From: Desulfocapsa sp.
GTDB taxonomy: Bacteria; Desulfobacterota; Desulfobulbia; Desulfobulbales; Desulfocapsaceae
NCBI GenBank assembly: GCA_021737265.1
Contig: JAIPEF010000018.1
Location: forward strand, 1 to 34,677
Reading direction: 5' to 3'
DNA length: 34,677 bases
Below the pieces are notes generated by a model, which was given only the letters and a program-made list of their open reading frames with translations, made no database searches and was not told where the DNA came from. How positions within the stretch are numbered: the first letter of the stretch is position 1; the number at the start of each line of letters is the position of its first letter. Shown piece by piece: positions 1 to 8,187 of the stretch. A program made the translations under genes and the position numbers.

Positions 1-138
1 ATACGCTTACCTTCGATATCTCTTCGAAAAATTGCCAACTACACAGCCAGGCAATATGGTGCAGCTCCTGCCAACGAAGCTGGCACCAGAGGATCTAATC
101 CTGACTGACTTGGCCAGTGGGGTTTAATTGCCGCTTAC
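1..138 (+). mobile_element. Right end of an IS66-family insertion sequence (partial)
   Basis: The window opens inside an insertion sequence. An open frame with no start in the window encodes the C-terminal end of an IS66-type transposase and stops at 125-127. Eleven bases later the sequence reads CGCTTAC; on the other strand the boundary reads GTAAGCGGC, which fits the GTAA-type terminal repeat known for IS66 elements. I place the element end at 138. The left end and the target duplication partner lie outside the window, so the boundary is inferred from one side. The element abuts and truncates the neighbouring phospholipase-like gene. Confidence 0.75.
2..127 (+). CDS. IS66-family transposase, C-terminal fragment (5' end outside window)
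   Basis: The frame starting at base 2 runs open from the window edge to a TAA at 125-127 and gives about 41 residues. It begins with YAYLRYLFEKLP, which matches the short C-terminal element of IS66 transposases (consensus around PYAYLRxxLExLP followed by LLP), and continues with a QLLP segment. The catalytic DDE domain would lie to the left of the window. Family assignment rests on this tail plus the GTAAGCGGC boundary just downstream. It could belong to a full-length active transposase or to a remnant; the window cannot tell. Confidence 0.75.
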   Translation, partial: YAYLRYLFEKLPTTQPGNMVQLLPTKLAPEDLILTDLASGV

Positions 139-2132
139 GTATCAACATCTCCAATGGCAAAGGTAGACAAAGACGTTGCAGTTCCACAAACATGACTGTT
201 ACCCGCATCAACTGTGGAATCAAGTAATTGCCAGGTACTGCTCAAATACTGCAACAATTGAGGCGTGCCGACACTACCTGTATAACCAAGACAAACTTCA
301 ACATTGCCAGAATAATCGGCGGATGTAGAAACATCGTAGACACTTCCAACCAAACCATATCCGGTTGGAAGAGATGGAGATGATGCGGCAGGTTGAGCCT
401 CAAGAACTCCAATTTCATCATTCATCTGGTCAAACGTCAAGTGAAGTCTATTACCGTCTCGCATTGGTATCACACCAACAATATTGTTACCTTGCGGGGC
501 ATGCCCTCTCTCAAGAACTAGCTCATGACGACTTGTTCTCGTCATTGGTGAGACGGAGGAATTAATTCTAAAAGTTTGTGATCCAAAGTTTTCGCCATCA
601 AGTGATTTGTATATGATTTCAGTAGGGTACCCAATCTTGTCCCTATAGGCCCAACCAGAACCAGTTGCAGGAATATCTGTACCTATTCCAAAGCCATACT
701 CTACCCCCACTGCAGGAACATTAATTGTTGTTACCCCGACAGATATGTCGCCATTAATTGCCCCTGCATAAGTATCATTCCATTCTAACCCGGTAGAAAT
801 AAATAACTCTGTGATAGGCGGATAAGTATTTTCTATATGGCCAGAGACATCAGTTGAATTTAGGGCTAGAGAAATGGTTCCAGATGTCTGGATACCATCA
901 ATACTAATTAGATACCAAATCCTAGTATTACCCACTTTTCTTGATACAGCATGAATGTCTCCGTTGATATATCCTTTAGCGTTACCATTGTTGTCAAAAA
1001 TTGAATAAAATGTACCAGAATATCCATTCAGTTCGTACGAACATTTACGCCATTTCCAGCCACTATAAGCACCACTGTTAATGTTAACTTGGTGCTCCAC
1101 CATCAAAGACAGGGTTCCATCCAGACCACCTGTTGCTGAAAGCGTATAAGCCGTACCCGATGATTGGAGCACATCAACTGTTTCTGCTGGTGCAGATCCA
1201 CTAGTGGTAACTGTTCCAGTTGTTACAGATTGGTACTCTGGATCTAATTCATAGGCTAAATAGAATGCTGTGTGGAACACATCGGCTACAAGCTTTGCTG
1301 CGTTCCTAGCCATACTGGAAGTGATGATCAATGTTTCAGGGCCTGTCACCTGGCTCAAATATTCATCAAGTAGATGGGCGTCAACAAAGTCCTGCATCAG
1401 ACTTCTTGTGAATGCATTTGCTGCTACAATCTTATCAGTGCACTCCTGTGCTGCAGCTTCAGTGGTATTACCAAGTAATGAAGGTGTATAGCCTGGGATA
1501 TCAGCTAAAACTGTGCTATCGTTAAATCTCCAGAAGAGATAATTGGCTTCGCCTGGTTCACTGTCTGGCACATAAGAATTTCTTGACTCTTCTCCTTCTA
1601 TACCCTCCAAAGCTCTAAAAGGATAAGTCTGATCTTCTATGGCATGAACAAAGCTACCAAGAAGTTGAGCTGCAGCCATAGGATCGTTATTTTGGAAAGC
1701 TGCTACAGCCGAATCAAAATACCATTTGGCCCCCCTGTAAAGGGCGTCTCTATTTGCAGGGCTGTCCCAGTCAAATAAATGGTAAATGTTGGGTTGTGGG
1801 GTTGACTCACAGTCTGGCGCAGGCAAGGAATAAACACCATTCACTTCGCCGTAGATGAATTGTCCCATGTTGTTTCTAGTTGTGCAATCATATCCCTGTC
1901 CAGAAAAGAAGTCAGGATATTTACTGTAATAGATCTGAAGGTTCTCTGAGATAACAGGAGTGCCACCTAAAACCGGATCAAGTGCTGTCCGGTTCCAAAT
2001 GTTTTGCTCCCATTGTGGTAAGACACTGAAAGCACCGGTACTAATGATCCTGTGTCCATTCCCCCATCCAAAACATAAACTCGATGGCAACCAGAGTAGT
2101 AAAGTAAGCAGTAACATAAAGTATCGTTTCAT
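135..2132 (-). CDS. Secreted phospholipase C/P1 nuclease-like protein, 3' end truncated by IS66
   Basis: The 665-residue product has a signal peptide (about residues 1-22) followed by WGNGH. In zinc phospholipase C and P1/S1 nucleases the mature protein starts with a zinc-binding Trp, and Trp23 would fit that here. Residues 158-175 resemble the family helix LGxxxHxxxDxxxPxH: His163 and Asp167 are present, but the expected third ligand is Arg173. A YPDF segment lies near residue 72. Residues 300-665 look beta-rich and are probably an accessory or surface domain. A GGGGAG ribosome site precedes the ATG. The stop codon at 137-135 is formed by the IS66 terminal repeat, so the natural C-terminus is missing. 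Whether the enzyme was active before truncation is uncertain. It is a member of the superfamily with moderate confidence; the substrate is unknown. Confidence 0.65.
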   Translation of the reverse strand: MKRYFMLLLTLLLWLPSSLCFGWGNGHRIISTGAFSVLPQWEQNIWNRTALDPVLGGTPVISENLQIYYSKYPDFFSGQGYDCTTRNNMGQFIYGEVNGVYSLPAPDCESTPQPNIYHLFDWDSPANRDALYRGAKWYFDSAVAAFQNNDPMAAAQLLGSFVHAIEDQTYPFRALEGIEGEESRNSYVPDSEPGEANYLFWRFNDSTVLADIPGYTPSLLGNTTEAAAQECTDKIVAANAFTRSLMQDFVDAHLLDEYLSQVTGPETLIITSSMARNAAKLVADVFHTAFYLAYELDPEYQSVTTGTVTTSGSAPAETVDVLQSSGTAYTLSATGGLDGTLSLMVEHQVNINSGAYSGWKWRKCSYELNGYSGTFYSIFDNNGNAKGYINGDIHAVSRKVGNTRIWYLISIDGIQTSGTISLALNSTDVSGHIENTYPPITELFISTGLEWNDTYAGAINGDISVGVTTINVPAVGVEYGFGIGTDIPATGSGWAYRDKIGYPTEIIYKSLDGENFGSQTFRINSSVSPMTRTSRHELVLERGHAPQGNNIVGVIPMRDGNRLHLTFDQMNDEIGVLEAQPAASSPSLPTGYGLVGSVYDVSTSADYSGNVEVCLGYTGSVGTPQLLQYLSSTWQLLDSTVDAGNSHVCGTATSLSTFAIGDVDT

Positions 2133-2151
2133 ATTGCTCTCCCCGCCTTGA

Positions 2152-2770
2152 AACAGAAAATCAAATTGCCTTTAATGATAACTCATCTACCTCATAAAGC
2201 ATAAAGGCCGGTAGCTTTCCATACCTGCTTCACAATAGATTTCACATTATCATCGTTTGGATTTGTCCATGTTGTGGTATTTTGCCCAATTGTGCGGCGA
2301 CAAAAAACCTCTAACTGTAAAATGCGCTATCTCGCCAACATGCAATTATCATTCCGTGAGAACCTCAAAAGTGGCAAGAAAACAATATGATACGCTCACA
2401 ATAGTGATACTATTGAAAAATGGTAGGCCTAATAAGATGAGAATAGGTGGTTAAAGTAGAAGTGAGAGAGTTTCTGTAGGGTGATATGCCCAACAAGAAG
2501 GATCGTAGTGTTGTTTGGCCCATATTCTGTATGGAATGTTTCAGAGCCGGACTGGGGTTTTTGGTAAAGGTGTTGTGGATCAAAAAACGATTGCCAATGC
2601 TAAGGTCAACCAGAGAGAGAAAAGTTAAAACTTGAGGTTATTCCTGACGCTCTCAATTTTCACACAAGAAGCTAGCGCTCAACTGTTTGAAAGTTCGAAA
2701 TTTAAGAGCAACAGTAGCAGGACTAAGTTGGCGGGCAGGTACAAATGTTGAAAGTGGGCCGGTGGCAATG
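2152..2770. other. Gene-poor intergenic stretch
   Basis: About 620 bases between the phospholipase-like gene and the cytochrome gene hold only short frames without ribosome sites or recognisable motifs. I see no RNA gene and no clear inverted repeat. It may be decayed coding DNA, given the insertion nearby, but nothing in the sequence identifies what it was. Confidence 0.5.
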
Positions 2771-3184
2771 TTAACGTTTATGACATGTCTTGCAGAGGCG
2801 ACTGCGCCAGTTTTCCATAACCAGATGAAAGTCCTCCTGAATGATGAGGTTATGACAGGAGATACATGTTATTTTACCATTGGTGAGTTTGATACCCGCA
2901 GCTTCTACTTGGGAAGACGGGGCGAACTCTGACTCTTTACCATCAGGAGGATATGTTCTAAAAACTGGGTGAGATGCATTTGGGTCGAGAAGGCAACTAG
3001 ATTTCGTGCAAGGGGTGATATTTTTGGCTATTGCCCCGTCATGACATGTGAGACAAATGTTGGGATCGTTATGATCTACCAGATTTTCATGGTGCGGTAC
3101 CTCCTGAGTATTAACAGATATGTTGCTTAGTAGAATGATAATTCCAAAAATAAGAAACAACCAAATATATTTTCCGTTTTTCAT
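2771..3184 (-). CDS. Small secreted multiheme cytochrome c (three CXXCH motifs)
   Basis: This 137-residue protein has an N-terminal hydrophobic segment (about residues 7-24), which is a signal peptide or membrane anchor, and three heme c attachment motifs: CLTCH (44-48), CISCH (107-111) and CKTCH (131-135). A further pair, Cys59 and Cys64, is spaced C-x4-C with no adjacent His, so it is not a standard fourth site. His31, His32, His38 and His72 could serve as distal ligands. It would be exported and heme-loaded outside the cytoplasmic membrane and act in periplasmic electron transfer, as expected in this bacterial group. AAGGAG lies 5 bases before the ATG and a strong promoter lies about 110 bases upstream. 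The physiological partner is unknown, and it appears to be a single-gene transcript. Confidence 0.8.
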   Translation of the reverse strand: MKNGKYIWLFLIFGIIILLSNISVNTQEVPHHENLVDHNDPNICLTCHDGAIAKNITPCTKSSCLLDPNASHPVFRTYPPDGKESEFAPSSQVEAAGIKLTNGKITCISCHNLIIQEDFHLVMENWRSRLCKTCHKR

Positions 3185-3294
3185 GTTTCTCCTTGTTCAA
3201 TTGTTCAATAATCTAACTACCAAGGATTCGTTAGAGGAGAATTGTCACAGCAGATTTTACTTTTTCTTATTTTGAACTGAATAGTTCTAACTAA

Positions 3295-3324
3295 ATTATA
3301 TGTGAAGAGATTGTTTTCGGTCAA
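3295..3324 (-). promoter_or_regulatory. Sigma-70-type promoter for the cytochrome gene
   Basis: On the minus strand TTGACC (3324-3319) and a perfect TATAAT (3300-3295) are separated by 18 bases. The cytochrome ATG is at 3184, leaving a leader of roughly 100 bases. No other gene start is nearby. Confidence 0.65.
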
Positions 3325-3587
3325 GACCAAAGTGTGGTGAGAAAATATGGTGCAATGAGTGAGAGCTTAAAAACCCGTTTACAGTTCAATAGCTCATGGA
3401 GAAAAAAATATAATGATTGAGGTGTATATATGCTTTGCCAAGATTAATAGGGTGGAGGCAAGCTGATAATTAACCTTATTCCTGAATAGACGCAGCAGAA
3501 ATTCCCACCTGCCAAGGTCAATGTATTTCCATTAACACTTAACTCCAGTTCAGACTACATACAGGAGGTAGCAAAATCTAATATCCG
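3325..3587. other. Intergenic stretch without recognised features
   Basis: Between the cytochrome promoter and the end of dgkA I find no frame with a ribosome site, no RNA gene and no strong hairpin. A terminator for the dgkA transcript would be expected here, but no stem followed by a T run is visible. Confidence 0.4.
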
Positions 3588-3953
3588 CTACCCCAACAAC
3601 AGCATCCCCCAGACGAACAAAACTAACAGCAGTGAGAGTAAAACTGCGGCCGACCCCTGGTCCTTCGCCCGACCTGAGAGCTCATGCTGTTCACTGCCAA
3701 GTCTATCTACCATGGTTTCAATGGCGGAATTGACAACCTCAACAAGCAAAACGAGGACGACACTGCCTGCCAGCAGTACCTTTTCCACCCCCGTTTCACC
3801 AAGATAGAGCCCGACAGGAATGAGCAGCAGGGCAAGGGCCACCTCGACCCGAAAGGCCTCTTCTTCCCTGAACGTATCCCGCAATCCCTTAAGAGAGTAG
3901 CCACAGCTTCTTACAATTCTTCTGTGGAAAATGTTACTGGTAGATTTTTCCAT
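3588..3953 (-). CDS. dgkA: Diacylglycerol kinase (DgkA family)
   Basis: The 121-residue integral membrane protein matches the usual length of DgkA. It carries the family's two diagnostic segments: EVVNSAIE (72-79) and RAKDQGSAAV (95-104), which hold the catalytic Glu and Asp/Lys residues known from the E. coli enzyme. Three hydrophobic helices (about 37-52, 58-75, 101-120) and an amphipathic N-terminus fit the fold. It phosphorylates diacylglycerol, or possibly undecaprenol, in the inner membrane using ATP, recycling lipid released during envelope synthesis. The chosen ATG lies inside the last codons of the upstream DUF3465 gene (20-base overlap), consistent with co-transcription from lon. 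Confidence 0.9.
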   Translation of the reverse strand: MEKSTSNIFHRRIVRSCGYSLKGLRDTFREEEAFRVEVALALLLIPVGLYLGETGVEKVLLAGSVVLVLLVEVVNSAIETMVDRLGSEQHELSGRAKDQGSAAVLLSLLLVLFVWGMLLLG

Positions 3954-4380
3954 TATACTTTAACCAACCATTGATATGACGACCACTCCGGTCATGATGT
4001 GTCCAGTGGATAACACCACCCCGGGCAGTCCATTCATACTCACCATAGAACTCAACACTGTCCCCTGTCTTTAATCCCGGCAGACGATTTGCGACACTAA
4101 TATTATGGGCCACAAGCACTGTCTGTGCCGGATTGACCTGTAAAATAAATTTCTGATGCCGCGATCCTTTCCGGTCATCTGCTAAAATCTTTTTCACAAC
4201 ACCTTTTCCCTGTATCTGGACATCACTCTGTTTGGCTTTAAAAACACTCTGGAGAGTTATTTCAGAATGGTGCCCAACTGACGACCTTCCGGGTAGAGAG
4301 AATCCCTGCTGTTTTGCAGCAGCGTACAGAACAACAAGGATAGCGATCAATACATACTTCGTTGCGGCACTTTTGCTCAA
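3934..4380 (-). CDS. Exported or anchored DUF3465 protein
   Basis: The 148-residue product has an N-terminal hydrophobic segment (about 8-22) and a C-terminal domain resembling DUF3465: SRHQKFILQV, VLVAHNI, LKTGDSVEFYGEYEW, and GGVIHWTHHD followed by RHINGWLKYNGKIYQ. The domain looks like a small OB-like beta barrel with conserved His and Trp residues. No biochemical role is established to my knowledge. The start appears to be TTG at 4380-4378, overlapping the lon stop as TTGA, with GGTGAG about 8-11 bases upstream. The tight overlap with lon upstream and dgkA downstream points to translational coupling in one transcript. Confidence 0.75.
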   Translation of the reverse strand: MSKSAATKYVLIAILVVLYAAAKQQGFSLPGRSSVGHHSEITLQSVFKAKQSDVQIQGKGVVKKILADDRKGSRHQKFILQVNPAQTVLVAHNISVANRLPGLKTGDSVEFYGEYEWTARGGVIHWTHHDRSGRHINGWLKYNGKIYQ

Positions 4381-6806
4381 TCTGAATTCTCACCTTTGAG
4401 CGCGGACACAACAACCTTGGCAACCTGATCGTACTTACCGATAAAATGCGCCTGGAATCCTTCTTTTATATGATAAGGAAGGCTTTCAAAATCCCCCCTG
4501 TTTGCCTCCGGCAGGATCAACTCCTTTATCCCATTACGCTTGGCAGCGATTACTTTTTCCTTTATTCCACCAACAGGCAGAACCTTGCCCGTCAAGGTAA
4601 GTTCACCGGTCATGGCCAGACTTCGTTTCATTCGCAGCCCCAACCCCAGGCTGAGTAGAGCTGAGGCCATGGTGATTCCGGCGCTGGGACCATCTTTGGG
4701 AGTGGCGCCTTCAGGCACATGCAGATGGATAAAGTGACTCTCAAAGAAATCTTCCTTCACTCCATACCGTTTGGCGTTGGAGAGTAGAAAACTGTAAGCA
4801 ATCTCAGAAGATTCCCGCATCACATCACCAAGCTGCCCGGTTTGTTTAAAACCACTGTTTTTGCTCGGAACCGCAGCGGCCTCTACGGCAAGGGTTACGC
4901 CGCCAAGGGCTGTCCAGGCAAGACCAGTGACAACACCGACACCACTGATGAGTGACTTCTTTTTGAAAAAGGGTTTTCCAAGGTATTCCTCAAGATTCTT
5001 CATGGTTATAGAAATTGTAAGGGTCGGGTCCTCCAGAAACTTCACCACAGACTTGCGCACAATTTTCAGGAGTTCTTTCTCCGTCTTTCGTACTCCCGCC
5101 TCCCGGGCATAGCCTTCGATGAGAAGCTTCAAGGCCGCATCACTGATCTTCAGCTGGCCTTTTTTCAGTCCTGCCTGCTTCAAAGCCTTGGGCCAGAGAT
5201 GATTTCTGGCAATGTCCATTTTTTCTTCGGTTATATACCCAGAAAGCCGGATAACTTCCATCCGATCAAGGAGAGGCCCGGGGATAGTATCAAGCTGATT
5301 TGCCGTGCAGATAAAGAGGACCTTGGACAAATCCACCCGTAGATCCAGGTAATGGTCCAGAAAATCTGCATTCTGTTCCGGGTCCAATACCTCAAGGAGG
5401 GCGGATGCTGGGTCACCGCGAAAAGAGGCTCCGATCTTATCAATCTCGTCAAGCATGATCACCGGATTGGCTGTCTTTGCCTCTTTTAAGGCCTGGACAA
5501 ACTTCCCCGGCATGGAGCCGATATATGTCCGGCGATGTCCCTTGATCTCTGCCTCATCCCTCATCCCACCAAGGCTGAAACGGTAAAATTTCCTCCCCAT
5601 GGCCTCGGCAACCGAACGGCCTATTGAGGTTTTACCAACTCCTGGCGGGCCCACAAGGAGCATGATAGATCCGGCAATTTCTTTCTTATAGGCACCAACT
5701 GCCAGAAACTCAATGATACGCTCCTTGACATCCGCCAGACCGTCATGATCACGATCCAGGATATATCTCGCCTCTTTGATCCCCAGCTTATCTTCAGAAA
5801 AAACACCCCAGGGCACGGAACTCATCCAGTCCAGATAGTTCCTGGTCACCGCATATTCCTGGGAACCCTTTTCCAGAAAGCTCAACTTTTTCATCTCCTC
5901 ATCGATGCGATCAGCCACCGGCTGTGGAGGATTTAACCGGTCCAGTCGTTTTGCAAATTCCTCTTCATCAGATTTTCGATCATCTTTGGTTATCCCCAAC
6001 TCTTTCTGGATGGTTTTCAACTGCTCATGCAGAAAAAACTGGCGCTGACGTTTACCTATTTTCTCATTCACTCCCCTGCGGATCTCACTATGGAGTTTGG
6101 TAATCTCAACTTCTTTCTTAAGCAGGGGAAAGACACGCTGCATCCGCGCAAGAATAGGAAGTGTTTCAAGAACCAGCTGAAGGTCTTCTCCGGTTGCAGT
6201 GGTCAGTGTTGCGGCAAAATCTGTGAGCGGTGCCGGGTCACTGGGTGAAAAGTATTGCAGCGCCTGTTTCAGCTCTTCACCTTGAAGAGGATTTGCCTGA
6301 ACGAGTTCCTTTACCGCTGAGATTATGGACATGGCATAGGCTCTCGTTTCCGTATCATCCATGCTTATTTTCTTGTCATCCTCTGCCGGGTATTCAACCT
6401 CGGCCAGAAAGGGAACCTCCCTACTCATCCAGCGCCGTATACGAAAACGCTGCAAGCCCTGACAAATAAAATGAATGTTAGAGTCCTGCATATTGGGTTT
6501 TAAAATCTTCCCCACACAACCTATCTGGGCGAAATCCTCGGGAACAGTCTTCTGAGCGGGAATATTACCGGTATAGATCAGACCCACCATCTTCTGTTCA
6601 GTCTCTCCGATCTTCTGGATCGTCTCCTGCCAATAATCGCCGGACAGGACAATGGGCTGCACCTGCCCCGGAAAAAACGGACGACTGGCAATGGGGATCA
6701 GATAGAGATACTTGGGAAGGATCAGATGGGGAATTGCGATATCGTTGCGCTCACCGCCCTCACTTACCATTTCCGCTTCTGCATGAGTTGTCTTTTTACC
6801 CGCCAT
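4377..6806 (-). CDS. lon: ATP-dependent protease Lon (LonA type)
   Basis: The 809-residue protein has the full LonA order: N-terminal substrate-binding LON domain (about 25-225), a coiled helical region, an AAA+ module with Walker A GPPGVGKT (386-393) and Walker B VIMLDEID (from about 449), and a C-terminal protease domain with the DGPSAG segment (catalytic Ser near 708) and a Lys near 751 in GGIKEKVIAAKR. It degrades misfolded and regulatory proteins in the cytoplasm as a ring-shaped hexamer. AAAGGAG lies 7 bases before the ATG. Palindromic element copy A starts 54 bases upstream of the ATG, so the promoter is either between them or within the element; no clear heat-shock promoter was seen. 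Confidence 0.95.
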   Translation of the reverse strand: MAGKKTTHAEAEMVSEGGERNDIAIPHLILPKYLYLIPIASRPFFPGQVQPIVLSGDYWQETIQKIGETEQKMVGLIYTGNIPAQKTVPEDFAQIGCVGKILKPNMQDSNIHFICQGLQRFRIRRWMSREVPFLAEVEYPAEDDKKISMDDTETRAYAMSIISAVKELVQANPLQGEELKQALQYFSPSDPAPLTDFAATLTTATGEDLQLVLETLPILARMQRVFPLLKKEVEITKLHSEIRRGVNEKIGKRQRQFFLHEQLKTIQKELGITKDDRKSDEEEFAKRLDRLNPPQPVADRIDEEMKKLSFLEKGSQEYAVTRNYLDWMSSVPWGVFSEDKLGIKEARYILDRDHDGLADVKERIIEFLAVGAYKKEIAGSIMLLVGPPGVGKTSIGRSVAEAMGRKFYRFSLGGMRDEAEIKGHRRTYIGSMPGKFVQALKEAKTANPVIMLDEIDKIGASFRGDPASALLEVLDPEQNADFLDHYLDLRVDLSKVLFICTANQLDTIPGPLLDRMEVIRLSGYITEEKMDIARNHLWPKALKQAGLKKGQLKISDAALKLLIEGYAREAGVRKTEKELLKIVRKSVVKFLEDPTLTISITMKNLEEYLGKPFFKKKSLISGVGVVTGLAWTALGGVTLAVEAAAVPSKNSGFKQTGQLGDVMRESSEIAYSFLLSNAKRYGVKEDFFESHFIHLHVPEGATPKDGPSAGITMASALLSLGLGLRMKRSLAMTGELTLTGKVLPVGGIKEKVIAAKRNGIKELILPEANRGDFESLPYHIKEGFQAHFIGKYDQVAKVVVSALKGENSD

Positions 6807-6860
6807 GTATATACTCCTTTATAATCAACAATGATAAACTCGTAAAAACCTCAAACCTAG

Positions 6861-7010
6861 GATGGCTAAGTATTTATGCCCGGTAGTTAGGGTGAAAAGC
6901 TCCATATGCGAGGCGCGTATTTTTTTATTTAATTTCGGCGTACTAAGGTACGTCGAAATTAAATAAAAAATGCAGCAACGAAGCAGATGGAGAGTTTTTA
7001 CGACGCCATC
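6861..7010 (+). mobile_element. Palindromic MITE-like element, copy A (150 bp)
   Basis: This non-coding unit begins GATGGCTAAGTATTTAT and ends in the inverse of GATGGCGTCGTA. It has a central hairpin with 23-base arms (6921-6943 and 6948-6970) around a TAAG loop and only one G:T mismatch. Copies B and C share both ends, and copy C shares the hairpin. Relative to C, copy A lacks about 23 bases near the right end and about 24 bases left of the hairpin. It has no open frame of its own that looks real. The ends and dispersion indicate a miniature inverted-repeat transposable element, although target duplications are not obvious. Confidence 0.75.
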
Positions 7011-7186
7011 AACAATAATTATCGAGAATCGTTTCCTAATCACAGAGCAGTCTTTTAGGAAGTCTATCAGTTCCGGACGAAAAAGAAAAATTTTTCAGGT
7101 GCTTCACAAACTGCTTCACGTTATAATAACCACGGTTAAGCAACTCACAAGACGACAAAAAGATATAACCAGGAGAGCACATTCCC

Positions 7187-7687
7187 TTGACCTGCATCGG
7201 TATTCTTTCAGACACCCATTTAAACAGCCCCCTGCCATGGTTTGTAAAGCAGGTGCAACAGGCATTTGCAGATTGTTCTATAATATTCCATGCCGGTGAC
7301 CTGATAAGCATCTCTATCCTGGATATCTTTCAAGGGAAAGAGGTCCATGCGGTACATGGGAATATGTGTGAATATGCTACCCGCCAGGCCCTTCCCACCG
7401 AGAAGGTGATCAAGATTGACGGCTACACTATTGCTCTCTGCCACGGAGCCGGGGCAAGACATAACATTGAGGAAAGAATGTGGAACCAGTTTCCGGCAGC
7501 TGACTGTATTGTCTACGGCCATACCCATTTCGCAGTGAATCACCGATTGGGGAAAACACTTTTTGTTAATCCCGGTTCTTTTGCTGCCACTGGCCGTTAC
7601 GGTGCACCTGGAAGTTACGCAATCCTGACCATTGACGATGCCGGCCTGAACGCCTCCCTTCACCAGTTTACCGGGGCCGGCCTATGA
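7187..7687 (+). CDS. YfcE/MJ0936-type metallophosphoesterase
   Basis: The 166-residue protein shows all calcineurin-like phosphoesterase motifs in order: SDTH (8-11), HAGD (35-38), GN (58-59), CHG with His86, and GHTH (111-114). These bind two divalent metal ions. The length matches the YfcE/MJ0936 subfamily of cytoplasmic phosphodiesterases, whose natural substrates are mostly unknown. The start is TTG at 7187, supported by AGGAG about 12 bases upstream and by the first motif at residue 8. The stop overlaps the next gene's start as ATGA, indicating an operon with the HIT gene and mutS. Confidence 0.85.
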   Translation: MTCIGILSDTHLNSPLPWFVKQVQQAFADCSIIFHAGDLISISILDIFQGKEVHAVHGNMCEYATRQALPTEKVIKIDGYTIALCHGAGARHNIEERMWNQFPAADCIVYGHTHFAVNHRLGKTLFVNPGSFAATGRYGAPGSYAILTIDDAGLNASLHQFTGAGL

Positions 7688-8187
7688 AAACACTCTGGGC
7701 ACCCTGGCGCATGGAGCATGTGGAAGGCAAAGCAACAAAAGTCCCAGGCTGTCTTTTCGAACCGGAGGGAACAAGCTCTTTTGACAAAGACGCGCTGCTT
7801 CTCTACAGGGACAGGCAGACCCTGGTACTTCTCAACCGATTTCCTTACACCAACGGGCATCTGCTGGTGGCTCCGATTCGTCATCTCGCCTGCCTTACAG
7901 ATCTTGAAGCCGACGAACAGACCGCACTCATGGCCATGTTGATAAAGGCGACTCAGATAGTCAGGGAAATTTTACAGCCGGACGGTCTGAATGTGGGCTG
8001 CAATCTTGGAGAAGTTGCAGGAGCAGGAATTGCCAACCATCTCCATTTTCACATTGTTCCCCGGTGGGAAGGTGACCACAACTTTATGACAGTCCTGGCC
8101 GAAGTTCGCTCAGTACCAGAACATCTCCTCACCACCTTCAATAAACTTCTGCCGCCTTTCCAGGAACTTCTTCGTCACCAAAAATAA
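7684..8187 (+). CDS. HIT-family nucleotide hydrolase or phosphorylase (Ap4A-type)
   Basis: The 167-residue protein carries the histidine triad HLHFHIVPRW (His119, His121, His123), with the middle or last His forming the nucleotidyl intermediate. The N-terminal LWAPWRMEHVEG is typical of the bacterial HIT subgroup related to diadenosine tetraphosphate phosphorylase and FHIT, so Ap4A or a similar dinucleotide is a likely substrate. Activity is inferred from family. It overlaps the phosphoesterase stop by 4 bases and the mutS start by one base (TAATG), so the three genes are translated from one message. Confidence 0.85.
   Translation: MKTLWAPWRMEHVEGKATKVPGCLFEPEGTSSFDKDALLLYRDRQTLVLLNRFPYTNGHLLVAPIRHLACLTDLEADEQTALMAMLIKATQIVREILQPDGLNVGCNLGEVAGAGIANHLHFHIVPRWEGDHNFMTVLAEVRSVPEHLLTTFNKLLPPFQELLRHQK

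Noticed and set aside
2257..2454. 65-residue plus-strand frame in the gene-poor gap, perhaps a zinc-ribbon transposase remnant
   Set aside because: Cys spacing in the alternative frames is suggestive but there is no continuous similarity I can support.
6807..6860. TATAAA as a lon -10 box
   Set aside because: It overlaps the ribosome site, so a start there would leave almost no leader; the match is more likely chance.
6825..7043. Small minus-strand protein with LLRCCIFYLISTYLS
   Set aside because: The same peptide arises at 34324-34527. Both come from the palindromic element hairpin region, with no ribosome site; they are translations of a repeat, not genes.
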